From positions 1,042,663 to 1,106,662 of the forward strand of contig CAVXLC010000001.1 of NCBI GenBank assembly GCA_963762545.1: DNA of 64,000 bases. The letters are read 5' to 3'. Source of the DNA: JABFSM01 sp963762545 (GTDB taxonomy: Bacteria; Gemmatimonadota; Gemmatimonadetes; Gemmatimonadales; GWC2-71-9). The position numbers and the translations under genes are program-made. Below the pieces are notes generated by a model, which saw nothing but the letters and a program-made list of their open reading frames with translations, was not told where the DNA came from and did not search any database. This document shows, in pieces, positions 8,437 through 17,143 of the stretch. Position 1 is the first letter of the stretch. Every line of letters starts with the position of its first letter.

Positions 8437-9150
8437 ATGATCGCCATCAACGTGGTGACGTTGTTCCCGGACGCGCTCCGGCCCATGCTCGAGGCGAGCA
8501 TCCTGGGCCGGGCGGCCAAGGCGGGCCTGGCCCGGTACCGGCTGGTGCAGCTGCGCGACTTCACGCACGACCGGCACCACACGGTGGACGACTATGCCTT
8601 CGGCGGCGGCGCCGGCATGGTGCTCAAGCCGGAGCCGTTCTTCGAGGCGGTGGAGTCCCTGGGTCCGGCCCGCGTCGGGCCGGTCATCCTGCTCTCGGCG
8701 CGCGGCGAGCTGTTCGATCACCGGCGCGCGGTGCGCTACTCGCTGGAGCCGGAGCTCACCCTGCTCTGCGGCCACTACAAGGACGTGGACCAGCGCGTGG
8801 TGGACGGTCTGGGCGCGGAGGAAGTCTCCCTGGGGGACTTCATCCTGAGCGGCGGGGAGCCGGCGGCGCTGTGCCTCATCGATGCGGTGGTGCGCTTGCT
8901 GCCCGGCGCGCTGGGAGACCACGAATCGGCCAGCGGCGATTCGCACTACGACGGGCTCCTGAGCCCGCCCAGCTACACCAGGCCTCCGGAGTATCGGGGC
9001 CTTGCCGTGCCCGAAGTGCTGCGCTCCGGCAATCACGCCGAGATCGCCGCATGGAAACAACAGATGGCGGAACGCCTGACGGCGGAACGACGGCCCGACC
9101 TGTGGGCCGCGTGGAATTCTGAAGGAGGGACCGACGATGGAACGCGTTGA
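8437..9150 (+). CDS. trmD: tRNA (guanine-N1-)-methyltransferase TrmD
   Basis: 237 aa. The SPOUT trefoil-knot motifs are present: LLCGHYKDVDQRV and EVSLGDFILSGGE bind S-adenosylmethionine, and the acceptor-tRNA region includes DGLLSPPSYTRP. It makes m1G37 in tRNAs reading CNN and CCN codons, preventing +1 frameshifts. Its last 14 bp overlap rplS. Confidence 0.97.
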   Translation: MIAINVVTLFPDALRPMLEASILGRAAKAGLARYRLVQLRDFTHDRHHTVDDYAFGGGAGMVLKPEPFFEAVESLGPARVGPVILLSARGELFDHRRAVRYSLEPELTLLCGHYKDVDQRVVDGLGAEEVSLGDFILSGGEPAALCLIDAVVRLLPGALGDHESASGDSHYDGLLSPPSYTRPPEYRGLAVPEVLRSGNHAEIAAWKQQMAERLTAERRPDLWAAWNSEGGTDDGTR

Positions 9151-9484
9151 GGCAATCGCCCGCGAGGGCCTGAAGACCGACATTCCGCTGTTCGCGGCGG
9201 GGGACACCCTCCGGGTGATGGTGCGGGTGCGGGAAGGCGAGAAGGAGCGGCTCCAGGCCTTCGAGGGCGTGTGCGTTTCGCGCCGGGGCGGCGGCATCGA
9301 CGAAACCTTCACCGTGCGGAAGCTCTCGTCCGGGGTCGGCGTCGAGCGCATCTTCCCGCTCCACGCGCCCACCATCAGCTCCATCGAGCTGGTGCGTCGA
9401 GGGCGGGTCCGCCGGGCCAAGCTCTACTATCTCCGGGCGTTGTCGGGCAAAGGCGCCCGCATCCGGGAGAAGAAGGAAAAGTAG
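9137..9484 (+). CDS. rplS: 50S ribosomal protein L19
   Basis: 115 aa with L19 motifs GDTLRVMVRVREG, FEGVCVSRRGGG and VERIFPLHAPTI. The ATG lies 14 bp inside trmD and is preceded by a strong Shine-Dalgarno (GAAGGAGGG at about 9120), so independent initiation at high level is likely despite the overlap. Confidence 0.97.
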   Translation: MERVEAIAREGLKTDIPLFAAGDTLRVMVRVREGEKERLQAFEGVCVSRRGGGIDETFTVRKLSSGVGVERIFPLHAPTISSIELVRRGRVRRAKLYYLRALSGKGARIREKKEK

Positions 9485-9499
9485 CCGGCGGATCCTTCC

Positions 9500-10201
9500 G
9501 TGCCTCCCGGACCGACGCTCCGGCGGGAGCGACTTGCATGGGCGGAGCGCCGGCTCCTGGTCGGCGTCGATGAAGCAGGCCGCGGCCCCCTTGCCGGTCC
9601 GGTGGTGGCCGCGGCCGTCGTGTTTCCGGAACACTTTCGCGTCATTCGCGGGGTCGCCGACAGCAAGACCGTGACCGTCGAGCGGCGGGAGATCCTCGCG
9701 CTCAAGATCCGGGCGCGGGCCGTGTGCTGTGGGGTCGGCGCGGCCTCCTGCCGCGAGATCGACCGGGTGAACATCCGGGTGGCGACCGCCGTCGCGATGC
9801 GACGGGCGGTGGCCGCGCTGCTCCGGCGGATGGCCCCAGGCGGCACCCCCGCTCCCCGGTACGCGATCCTGGTCGACGGCCTCCCGTTTCCCGAGCTCGG
9901 CTACCCCCATGAGGCCCTGGTCGACGGGGACGCGCTGTGCTACAGCGTCGCGGCCGCGAGCATCATCGCCAAGACCGTTCGGGACCGGCTGATGCGCGGC
10001 CTGGCCGTCCGGCATCCGGGGTATGGTTGGGAAAGCAACGTGGGATACGGTACGCCGGAGCACCTGGCCGGCCTGCAGGCCTCGGGCCCGACCCGGCATC
10101 ACCGGATGACGTTCGCGCCCTGCCTGCAGCGGGACCTCTTCGAGTCTCCTCCGGTATCTTCGGAGGAGTGCTGGACGCGTGAAGCGCCGACGGGGGCGTA
10201 G
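9500..10201 (+). CDS. rnhB: Ribonuclease HII
   Basis: 233 aa from a GTG start; no in-frame ATG is available. Catalytic region GVDEAGRGPLAGPV supplies the Asp-Glu pair; DSKTVTVERRE and YSVAAASIIAKTVRD supply the remaining conserved positions. It removes ribonucleotides from DNA and RNA primers. The enzyme core ends near HHRMTF; a 30-residue C-terminal extension runs over a perfect 8-bp hairpin (10146-10168) and into tRNA-Lys. The TAG stop at 10199-10201 is tRNA nucleotides 8-10. Confidence 0.93.
   Translation: MPPGPTLRRERLAWAERRLLVGVDEAGRGPLAGPVVAAAVVFPEHFRVIRGVADSKTVTVERREILALKIRARAVCCGVGAASCREIDRVNIRVATAVAMRRAVAALLRRMAPGGTPAPRYAILVDGLPFPELGYPHEALVDGDALCYSVAAASIIAKTVRDRLMRGLAVRHPGYGWESNVGYGTPEHLAGLQASGPTRHHRMTFAPCLQRDLFESPPVSSEECWTREAPTGA
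10146..10168. repeat. Perfect inverted repeat at the 3' end of rnhB
   Basis: CTCCTCCG, a 7-nt loop and CGGAGGAG form an 8-bp GC-rich hairpin 23 nt before tRNA-Lys. No U-run follows, so it is not a standard terminator; it could slow exonucleases or guide processing of a joint rnhB-tRNA transcript. Confidence 0.6.
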
Positions 10202-10264
10202 CTCAGTTGGTAGAGCAGCGGCCTTTTAAGCCGTAGGTCGTGGGTTCGAATCCCACCGCCCTCA
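10192..10264 (+). tRNA. tRNA-Lys (anticodon TTT)
   Basis: 73 nt with all four arms: acceptor GGGGGCG/CGCCCTC (one G-U pair), D-arm GCTC/GAGC, anticodon loop CTTTTAA giving TTT, and T-arm GTGGG-TTCGAAT-CCCAC. The discriminator is A and no CCA is encoded. It overlaps the last codons of rnhB and has no clear promoter of its own, so it is probably cut from the operon transcript. Confidence 0.95.
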
Positions 10265-10296
10265 TCCCATCCTCGCGGCGCCTTGCGCGCAGCCCG

Positions 10297-10779
10297 CTAC
10301 GGTCTCCAGAAGAACTGCAGCTCCCCGGCCCCCTCCTCGAGCAGCGGCGCCTGAATGCCCATTACCCCGCTCTTCGGAAAATTCACGCTGATGGCCCCCG
10401 CGCTCCCCGCCAGCAGGAGGGCCGAGAGTGCGCTCATCCACGGCTCGTGGCCCACCAGGGCGATCCGCTCGTCTGCGGCAACCGGCCCGATCTCCGTCGC
10501 CAGGGCGGACAGGTCGGGCGGCTGGGCCAGCGACTGGCAGGCAAACCGCTTCGCTTTGCCGATGCCGGCTTCCTCGGCCACGATGCGGGCGGTCTGCCAC
10601 GCCCGCTTCCACGGACTGGCGAAAACGCGATCGGGCGCGAGCCCTTCCTTGAGCAGCCGCTGACTCACCCGCCGGTGGATCCGCCGCCCTTTCGCGAGCA
10701 AGGGACGCAGCGAATCGTCGGGGTAGGTCTCGGGGTCCTGCTCGGCCGCGATGGCGTGACGAATCAGCAACAGCAGCAT
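10297..10779 (-). CDS. sixA: SixA-type phosphohistidine phosphatase
   Basis: 160 aa. The histidine phosphatase motif LLIRHAIA at the N-terminus holds the catalytic His, ASPWKRAWQTA gives the conserved Arg and VGHEPWM the second His. The short size without extra domains fits SixA, which removes phosphate from histidine phosphotransfer domains. A generic small histidine phosphatase is the alternative. It converges on tRNA-Lys and diverges from ilvE. Confidence 0.85.
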   Translation of the reverse strand: MLLLLIRHAIAAEQDPETYPDDSLRPLLAKGRRIHRRVSQRLLKEGLAPDRVFASPWKRAWQTARIVAEEAGIGKAKRFACQSLAQPPDLSALATEIGPVAADERIALVGHEPWMSALSALLLAGSAGAISVNFPKSGVMGIQAPLLEEGAGELQFFWRP

Positions 10780-10871
10780 CGGAGCGCTCCGATCGGGGTC
10801 CGGATGGCTTGCGCCATACCGTCAAGATTACTTTACGCGGCTGGCGCTTCCAAACCCGCACCGGAGCTGGC

Positions 10872-11729
10872 ATGGCAACAATCTGGATCGACGGCGAATG
10901 GCACGACAAGACGACGGCCCGGGTCTCGGTGTTCGACCACGGACTGCTCTACGGCGACGGTGTCTTCGAGGGAATCCGGGTCTACGCCGGAAAGATCTTC
11001 AAGCTCCAGGAGCATCTGGACCGCCTCTACGACTGCGCCCACGCCATTCTGCTCGAAGTGCCGATCTCCAAATCCGAATTCGGCCGGGTCCTCGAGGAAG
11101 CGGTCAAGCGCTCGGGATTGACCGAGGCCTACATTCGTCCCATCATCACCCGGGGGCTCGGCGACCTGGGCATCGACCCCCGGAATTGTCCCAAGCCGAC
11201 CGTGATCGTCATCGTGGACAAGATCGCGCTCTGGACGCCCGAGCGGTACAAGCTGGGCCTCTCGGTCGTGACCGCGGGGACGCCGATTCCCCACCGCGAG
11301 TCGCTCTCCCCCCGCATCAAGTCCCTCAACTATCTGTGCCATGCCATGGCCAAGATGGAGGCCAACGTGGCCGGCGCGGACGAGGCGCTGATGCTCGATA
11401 CGACCGGCCACGTGGCCGAGGGCACCGGCCAGAACGTGTTCGTCGTCAAGCACCGGGTCGTGCGCACCCCGCCGCTTCACGCCGGCATCCTGGCCGGGGT
11501 GACCCGTTCGGTCGTCATGCAGCTCGCGCGGGACGCGGGGTGTGAGGTCAAGGAGGACATGCTCAATCGCTTCGACATCTATACCGCGGACGAGGCGTTC
11601 CTCACCGGGACCGCGAGCGAAATCGCGCCGATCCGGTCCTATGACGGGCGCACCGTGGGATCGGGCAAGGCCGGGCCGCTGACCTGCGACCTGATGGCCC
11701 GCTTCCAGGCCTACGTCCGGACCGGCTGA
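10872..11729 (+). CDS. ilvE: Branched-chain amino acid aminotransferase
   Basis: 285 aa from the ATG beginning MATIWIDGEW; GGAG precedes it, and upstream in-frame codons look non-coding. Class IV fold: FDHGLLYGDGVFEGIR, PLP lysine in PRIKSLNYL, and EGTGQNVFVV and FLTGTASE for phosphate binding. It catalyses the last step of Leu, Ile and Val synthesis. D-amino acid transaminase or aminodeoxychorismate lyase share the fold, but this pattern and length match IlvE. It converges on the beta-lactamase gene with 4 bp between stops. Confidence 0.9.
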   Translation: MATIWIDGEWHDKTTARVSVFDHGLLYGDGVFEGIRVYAGKIFKLQEHLDRLYDCAHAILLEVPISKSEFGRVLEEAVKRSGLTEAYIRPIITRGLGDLGIDPRNCPKPTVIVIVDKIALWTPERYKLGLSVVTAGTPIPHRESLSPRIKSLNYLCHAMAKMEANVAGADEALMLDTTGHVAEGTGQNVFVVKHRVVRTPPLHAGILAGVTRSVVMQLARDAGCEVKEDMLNRFDIYTADEAFLTGTASEIAPIRSYDGRTVGSGKAGPLTCDLMARFQAYVRTG

Positions 11730-11733
11730 CCCC

Positions 11734-12624
11734 TCAGCGCGGGACCCGGGCCGCGAGCACGTATCCGTGGGCCAGGCGGGCCAGATCGGCCTGCATCCCG
11801 AAGCCGGCCCGGGGTTCCGGAATCCCGCGGGACAGGATCACCAGCGCGTACGGACGGCCGTCGGCCGGATAGACCAGCGCCGCGTCATGCCAGGTGGCGG
11901 TGATGTTGCCCGTCTTGTGCGCCACCCGGGTGCCCGGGGGCAGCCCCGCCGGGATCCCCTCGTTGAGCTCCTGCCCCTCCAGAATCCGGAGCAGCTCGCG
12001 GGTGGTGGCGGGCTTCGCGGCCCGTCCCGCCGCAATCGCGAGCAGCAGGGTGGACAGGTCCCGCGCGGTCGTGGTGTTGTTGAGGCCCTGCTCGTAGGCC
12101 TTCCCGTCCTCGACGCCGCGCAGCACCACCATGGAATCCGCGCCGAGACTCCGGACCAGCCGGGTGGCCCCCTCGGGGGTCGCCACCGAGCTCAGGAGGA
12201 TATTGGTCGCCAAGTTGCTCGAACGCACGATCATGCGCTCCGCGAGCTGGCGCACACTCTTGCGCTGGCCCACCGCGGCGTACATCGTGCTGTCGGAATC
12301 GTCGCCGGCACTGAGCTCGAAGGGCGACCCGTCCACGATGGATGCAAATCGGTTCACGACCGTCACCGAATCGCTCCAGGACAGGGCGCCGGAATCCACC
12401 CGTCGCCCCAGGTACATCAACACGGGTACCTTCATGGTACTGGCGGCATGGAAGCGCAGATCGGGGTTGATCAGCACCATGAAGCCCGACACCGGATCCC
12501 GGAGGGCCACGGCCACCGTCGCCCCGCTGTCCCGGGCGATCCGCTCGAGCATCCGGGCGCGGAGCGAATCGGCCGGGCCGGTCTGCACCGCCAGGGTGAG
12601 TGCCACGAGGAGGGAGAGCGTCAT
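11734..12624 (-). CDS. Class A serine beta-lactamase
   Basis: 296 aa with a hydrophobic N-terminal signal (cleavage near residue 14). All class A motifs are visible: S62-T-M-K65, S135-S-N137 (in place of SDN), E178-x-x-L-N182 in the omega loop, and K237-T-G. The presence of the omega-loop Glu argues for deacylation and true lactamase activity instead of a simple penicillin-binding fold. The substrate range cannot be read from sequence. No regulator or mobile element adjoins, so it looks chromosomal and intrinsic. A TATCTT box lies 8 nt before the ATG. Confidence 0.85.
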   Translation of the reverse strand: MTLSLLVALTLAVQTGPADSLRARMLERIARDSGATVAVALRDPVSGFMVLINPDLRFHAASTMKVPVLMYLGRRVDSGALSWSDSVTVVNRFASIVDGSPFELSAGDDSDSTMYAAVGQRKSVRQLAERMIVRSSNLATNILLSSVATPEGATRLVRSLGADSMVVLRGVEDGKAYEQGLNNTTTARDLSTLLLAIAAGRAAKPATTRELLRILEGQELNEGIPAGLPPGTRVAHKTGNITATWHDAALVYPADGRPYALVILSRGIPEPRAGFGMQADLARLAHGYVLAARVPR

Positions 12625-12645
12625 GGCCGGCAAAGATAATCGCCG

Positions 12646-13047
12646 ATGACCGATCGCCTGCGGTTCGTGGGATTCAAGCTCGACCGCCTGCCCAGCGGGG
12701 AGTGCCGCGCCCGGGTCACCCTGGCCTGGCCCGATGGCCCGCGGTTCGAGGGCGAATCGCGCGGGCTCACGTCGCAGGCGGGCGAGCTGCGCTGCGCCGC
12801 CCAGGCCGCGCTCCAGGCCCTGGCACAGGCGGTTCGCGATCCGGCCTTCGAGCTCGTCGGTGTCAAGGCCGTGCGCGCGTTCGATGCCACGGTGGTGATC
12901 GTCTCGCTGGGGCTGCCGGGACATTCCGAGGGACCCCGGGTGGTGGGCTCGTATCTCACCGAAGGCGACGTGCCCCGGGGAGCCGCCCTGGCCGTCCTGA
13001 ATGCCACCAATCGTCTCCTTGCGAAACGGCCCCGAACCCAGGCGTAG
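12646..13047 (+). CDS. Hypothetical protein, two-repeat alpha/beta
   Basis: 133 aa, not recognised. Two similar halves each run beta-beta-alpha: one ends in a helix with AAQAALQALAQAV, the other in a helix with AALAVLNATNRLL. The pattern recalls the regulatory domain of 2-isopropylmalate synthase, but this is a weak resemblance. It is divergent from the beta-lactamase with 21 bp between start codons, and GATAAT lies 5 nt before its ATG. No catalytic motif or signal peptide is evident. Confidence 0.65.
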   Translation: MTDRLRFVGFKLDRLPSGECRARVTLAWPDGPRFEGESRGLTSQAGELRCAAQAALQALAQAVRDPAFELVGVKAVRAFDATVVIVSLGLPGHSEGPRVVGSYLTEGDVPRGAALAVLNATNRLLAKRPRTQA

Positions 13048-13156
13048 CGGCCGCGCAACGCTCGGCGCGCTTCCTGCATCTGACCGGGGAGAACGGCCTG
13101 GTTGCGCCAAGCCATGCCCTGTCGCAGCTTCAAGTTCCCCCTTTGCCGGGAAAGCC

Positions 13157-14923
13157 ATGCAGCGACGAATTGCGCTGATTTCAGCGCTGCTCCTAGCATC
13201 CTGCGCCCCCCACCAGGCGGCGCCGGTCCCGGAGCCCGAGAATGGGCCCCGGGCCGACGCGGCGGGACCGCCCGTCTCCGTGGCGCCGGTCGAGTCCCCG
13301 GCCACTCGGTCCGCCGGCGACGCCGTGGCCCCTCAGCCGGCCGACCTGGCCCAACTGGCCGGGGTGGAACGGGATTCCGCGCTCGATGCGGCCATGCTGG
13401 ACCGCATCGCGGCCGCCCGAGTGGCCGACAGCGCGGTGCCCGCGGGAGTGCCGACCGAAGCCGAAACCGATGCGCTGCGCTCGCTGTTCGACATCGACGT
13501 CAAGAACTTCGAGGACCACGGCCGCGTCAAATACTGGATCAACTTCTTCACCGGACCGGCCCGCGAGCGGATGGCCATCTGGCTGCAGCGGATGCCCCGC
13601 TACGAGCCGGGATTCCGCGCCCAGCTGGTCGCTCGCGGCTTGCCGGGCGACCTGGCCTACCTTCCCCTCATCGAGTCAGGCTATTCCCCGAGCGCGGTGA
13701 GCCGCTCCAGCGCGGTCGGGATGTGGCAGTTCATGCGCGGCACCGGGAAGCTCTACGGGCTTGCGGTGGATTCCTGGGTGGATGAGCGCCGCGATGTACG
13801 CAAGGCGACCGACGCGGCCATCCGCTATCTGGCCGACCTCACCGCGCGGTTCGGTTCGCCGTATCTGGCCGCCGCGGCGTACAACGGCGGCCCCGGACGG
13901 ATCACCCGGGGGCTCGCGCGCATGGAGCCCGGCACGGATGCCGCAACGACGGACGATGCCGCCGATGCCGACGGGGAAGACGGGTCGCCCCAGGCCGGCG
14001 ACATGGCCTTCTTCCAGCTCGCCGACACCCGCTACATCCGTCAGGAAACCAAGGACTACGTTCCCAAGCTCATCGCCGCCGCGATGATCGCCAAACAGCC
14101 CGAGCGCTACGGGTTTCCCGCCGTGGCGTCGGTCGGGCCCGAGACGCTCGATTCGGTGATGGTCTCCGATGCGACCGGTCTCGACGTGGTGGCCCGGCTG
14201 TCGGGTGTTCCCCTGACGGAAGTCGCCGAGCTCAACCCGGTGTTCGTGCGCGGCCTCACCCCGCCCAAACGCACCGCGGTGGTCCGCTTGCCCCCGGGTA
14301 CCGGAGAGCTCGCCGCGCGGGCCCTGGCCGAGCTGCCGGTCCGGGAGCGGCTCAGCGGCTTCGTGCATCACGCCCGGGGCGGGGAAACGCTGGCCGCTGT
14401 CGGGAAGAAGTACGGGGTGACGGTGGCGGCGATGCGGGCCGCCAATCCCGGCTTCGCGTCCCGTTCGCCGCGCCGGGGCGACGCCATCGTGATTCCGGGA
14501 GAGGCCCGGCTCCTCGGCTGGATCGGTGAGAATCACCGCGCCGTGCTCTCCGACGTCGCGGCGGGGGGCGCCACCTACCGGGTGAGGTCCGGGGAAACGC
14601 TCGGAAGCATCGCCCGGCGCTACCACGTCAGTGTGGCGCAGCTCAGGGCCTGGAATCACATCGGCGCGAAGGGCATGATTCGCGCGGGTCAGGCGCTCCG
14701 GGTCGGATCGGGCGGCCGCATGGTCCTGAGGCGAACGTCGGCCTCGAGCGCCCCGCCGGCTCCGCACCCAACCCGGACCCGGGCGCATCTCGTGCGAGCG
14801 GGCGAGACTCTCTCGAGCCTCGCCCGCCGCTATGGTGTTTCCGTGTCGGCGCTGCGCGCCGCCAACCATCTTCCCGCCGGCGGCACCCTCACCGCCGGCC
14901 GCAGGATCACGATCCCTTCTTGA
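13157..14923 (+). CDS. mltD: MltD-type membrane-bound lytic transglycosylase with three LysM domains
   Basis: 588 aa from the ATG after GGGAAAGCC. Lipoprotein signal with lipobox LLAS-C (Cys about residue 15). The transglycosylase domain (about 125-350) has LPLIESGYSPSAVS with the catalytic Glu, VGMWQFM and AAYNGGPGRI. Three LysM repeats follow at about 402-451, 473-515 and 544-588, binding peptidoglycan. Between catalytic motifs lies an acidic insert (DDAADADGEDG). It cleaves glycan strands to anhydromuropeptides. The end overlaps the next, convergent transglycosylase gene by 17 bp. Confidence 0.9.
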   Translation: MQRRIALISALLLASCAPHQAAPVPEPENGPRADAAGPPVSVAPVESPATRSAGDAVAPQPADLAQLAGVERDSALDAAMLDRIAAARVADSAVPAGVPTEAETDALRSLFDIDVKNFEDHGRVKYWINFFTGPARERMAIWLQRMPRYEPGFRAQLVARGLPGDLAYLPLIESGYSPSAVSRSSAVGMWQFMRGTGKLYGLAVDSWVDERRDVRKATDAAIRYLADLTARFGSPYLAAAAYNGGPGRITRGLARMEPGTDAATTDDAADADGEDGSPQAGDMAFFQLADTRYIRQETKDYVPKLIAAAMIAKQPERYGFPAVASVGPETLDSVMVSDATGLDVVARLSGVPLTEVAELNPVFVRGLTPPKRTAVVRLPPGTGELAARALAELPVRERLSGFVHHARGGETLAAVGKKYGVTVAAMRAANPGFASRSPRRGDAIVIPGEARLLGWIGENHRAVLSDVAAGGATYRVRSGETLGSIARRYHVSVAQLRAWNHIGAKGMIRAGQALRVGSGGRMVLRRTSASSAPPAPHPTRTRAHLVRAGETLSSLARRYGVSVSALRAANHLPAGGTLTAGRRITIPS

Positions 14924-15596
14924 CGCCCCGCAACACCACCTCGGCGTAGCCGTTCGCGGGGTCTTCTCCGCGGGTCATCATCTCCACGACCCGGCTCGGG
15001 CCCCGGTTATAGGCCACCAGCGCCATGTGCAGGTCCTCGTCGAACTGCCCCAGCAAGTCCTTCAAGAACCGGAAGCCGAGCCGGAGATTGGTATCGCGGT
15101 CGGTGAGCGCCGCTTCCGTGAGGTGCGGATCGTAGCTCCGGGCGGTCTGGAGCTTGAGCTGGGTATACCCGATGGCGCCCCGGTTGCTGCGAGCGCCCGG
15201 CTTGAACCCGCTCTCCACCTTCACCAGTTGAAAGCCCAGCGAGGGGTGGATTCCCTCGGAGATGGCGATGTCGTAAATGGCCCCGGCCAGATCGGCCGGC
15301 ACGCTGTAGAGCGAGGAGTACCGCGCCACCGCGGTGAGGCGTTCCAGACGGCCCTCGGCCTCCTGCAGCGAGGTCCGGGTGGCGTCGAGCTCGTGGTGCA
15401 GCGCGGACAGCTCGGTTGTTCCGGTCGAGGCCGCCGGGACCGGTTCGCCATCGGGCCTGCTGAGCCCGGTCAGAGCCACCACGAGCGCCGTCACCAGTGC
15501 GACACCCGCCACGAGGCTTCCCGCGGTCGCGGCCCACAGGCGGAAGCGGTTCGGGCCGCCGTCTCGCCGGGTCAGTTGGTTCCAAGGATCCTGCAT
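14907..15596 (-). CDS. Membrane-anchored lytic transglycosylase (SLT domain)
   Basis: 229 aa. A single N-terminal membrane segment (about residues 22-45), then a short coiled coil (about 60-90) and a C-terminal SLT domain with VKVESGFKPGARS (catalytic Glu), GAIGYTQL and ALVAYNRGPSRV. It would act on periplasmic peptidoglycan while tethered to the inner membrane. Two transglycosylases of different anchoring (outer-membrane lipoprotein and inner membrane) meet tail to tail here. moaC lies 9 bp upstream on the same strand. Confidence 0.85.
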   Translation of the reverse strand: MQDPWNQLTRRDGGPNRFRLWAATAGSLVAGVALVTALVVALTGLSRPDGEPVPAASTGTTELSALHHELDATRTSLQEAEGRLERLTAVARYSSLYSVPADLAGAIYDIAISEGIHPSLGFQLVKVESGFKPGARSNRGAIGYTQLKLQTARSYDPHLTEAALTDRDTNLRLGFRFLKDLLGQFDEDLHMALVAYNRGPSRVVEMMTRGEDPANGYAEVVLRGVKKGS

Positions 15597-15605
15597 TGCT
15601 ACCTC

Positions 15606-16094
15606 CTATCGGTCGGAGCGGGGCGGGGCGGTGTAATCACCGCTTCGTCCGCCGCTCTTGTGGATCAGCCGAACCGCCTCGATGAGCATTCCCCGATCGG
15701 CCGATTTCACCATGTCGTACACCGTGAGGCAGGCGGTCGCGACCGCCGTGAGTGCCTCCATTTCGACGCCGGTCTTGCCCTCGCTCCGCACCGTGGCGGT
15801 GATCCGCACCCCCGGAAGCGACTCGTCGAGGACCGGCTCGACCTCGATCGATGTCAGTGGGATCGGGTGACACAACGGGATGAGATCGGAGGTGCGCTTG
15901 GCCGCCTGAATGCCGGCCAATCGCGCGACTCCCAGCACATCGCCCTTGGACACCGCGCTGCGCTGCACCAGCTCGAACGCCGTCCGCGACATCCGCACCG
16001 CCCCCTCGGCCGTGGCCGCGCGTCCGGTGACGGGCTTGTCCCCTACGTCCACCATCCGCGCCGCGCCATCGGGACCAACGTGGCTCAAGCTCAC
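15606..16094 (-). CDS. moaC: Cyclic pyranopterin monophosphate synthase MoaC
   Basis: 162 aa. Family motifs DVGDKPVT, LIPLCHPI, SEGKTGVEMEAL (with the active-site Lys) and VYDMVKS are intact. It converts the MoaA product to cPMP, the first stable intermediate of molybdenum cofactor synthesis. No other moa gene is in the window. Its start overlaps the holB stop by 4 bp. Confidence 0.95.
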   Translation of the reverse strand: MSLSHVGPDGAARMVDVGDKPVTGRAATAEGAVRMSRTAFELVQRSAVSKGDVLGVARLAGIQAAKRTSDLIPLCHPIPLTSIEVEPVLDESLPGVRITATVRSEGKTGVEMEALTAVATACLTVYDMVKSADRGMLIEAVRLIHKSGGRSGDYTAPPRSDR

Positions 16095-17143
16095 AGGACC
16101 TCCGCGAGTTCACCCGCCAGGGCGGCGAGCAGCAGCTGCGGGTTCACGTTGCCCTGCGCCTCGGCCCGCGCAGCACGAACCCGATCGAGCGCGTTGGCCC
16201 AGGGCAGCGCTCCGTCCGCCTCGGCCTGCCGCGCCCGGGCGGCGAGCTCGAGCGCCAGCGCATCGAGCAGGTCGGTGAACGCACCCCGTGCCGACCAGGG
16301 CGGTTGCTTCAGGCTTCGCTCGTACCGGGCGCTTCCGCCGCGCTGGACCGCCTCGAGGAGCGACCGCGCCTCGGCCTGGGCCTTGTCCATGCCCGCATTG
16401 CCCCCGACCACGCGGCCGATGATTCCATCGGCGCGACGAACCAGCAGGTCCAGAGCGGCGCCGCTCGGGGCCGGATCCAGCGCGCTGGAGGCAAAGGCCC
16501 GAACGTCGGCATCCGGCAGCCGCGCCAGGCGCAGTGGTACCGCCCTGGAGCGGATCGTCGGCAACACCCGCTCAGGCTCCGGGGTGGTGAGGACGATCCA
16601 GGTGTCGGCCGGGGGTTCCTCGAGCAGCTTGAGGAGGGCGTTGGCCGCCTCCGGGCTCGATTCCTGAGTGACGAGCCGTTCCGCCTCGCCTACCACAAAG
16701 ACCTTCCGGGCGCCCTCCACCGGTGTCAGCGAGGCGCGTCGGAGCAGGAGCCGGGCACTGGCCAGCGGATGCCCCGACATCCCGTCGGCCGCCTGGTAGA
16801 GCGGCTCCGCCCGGCGCGCGGCGACCGCTTCGGCGAGGAGCTCCTCCGCCTCCTCGATCTGTTTGCCGGCCTCCCCGGCCTTGAGCCGGGGGATGGGCAC
16901 GAACCAGTGCAGGTCGGCGTGGGTCAGATCCAGCGCCAGCCGGCACTGGCGGCAGGCGCCGCACGGGCCCGACTCCAGCCGCCGCTCGCAGAACACAAGC
17001 TGAGCCAGCCACAGCGCCAACCGCTGCTTTCCGACCCCTTCCGGGCCGGTGATCAGGATGACCTGCGGCAGCCGGCCAGTCCGAAGTGACTCGACCAGTC
17101 TGTGGCGTGCCCCCTCGTGACCGACCAGTGGATGAAGAGCCAT
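16091..17143 (-). CDS. holB: DNA polymerase III delta' subunit (clamp loader)
   Basis: 350 aa AAA+ protein. P-loop GPEGVGKQRL (about residues 33-42), a four-Cys zinc module (CERR...CGACRQC, about 52-67), ANALLKLLEEPP and the sensor region TIRSRAVPLRL are present. The Lys in GVGKQ is kept, although the usual Thr/Ser after it is Gln, consistent with the weak nucleotide binding of delta'. A TAACTT box lies 6 nt before the ATG. Confidence 0.9.
   Translation of the reverse strand: MALHPLVGHEGARHRLVESLRTGRLPQVILITGPEGVGKQRLALWLAQLVFCERRLESGPCGACRQCRLALDLTHADLHWFVPIPRLKAGEAGKQIEEAEELLAEAVAARRAEPLYQAADGMSGHPLASARLLLRRASLTPVEGARKVFVVGEAERLVTQESSPEAANALLKLLEEPPADTWIVLTTPEPERVLPTIRSRAVPLRLARLPDADVRAFASSALDPAPSGAALDLLVRRADGIIGRVVGGNAGMDKAQAEARSLLEAVQRGGSARYERSLKQPPWSARGAFTDLLDALALELAARARQAEADGALPWANALDRVRAARAEAQGNVNPQLLLAALAGELAEVL

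Noticed and set aside
9120..9150. The 14-bp trmD-rplS overlap as a frameshift or annotation error
   Set aside because: rplS has a strong ribosome binding site and the family's correct N-terminus, and the TrmD C-terminus is of normal length, so the overlap looks real.
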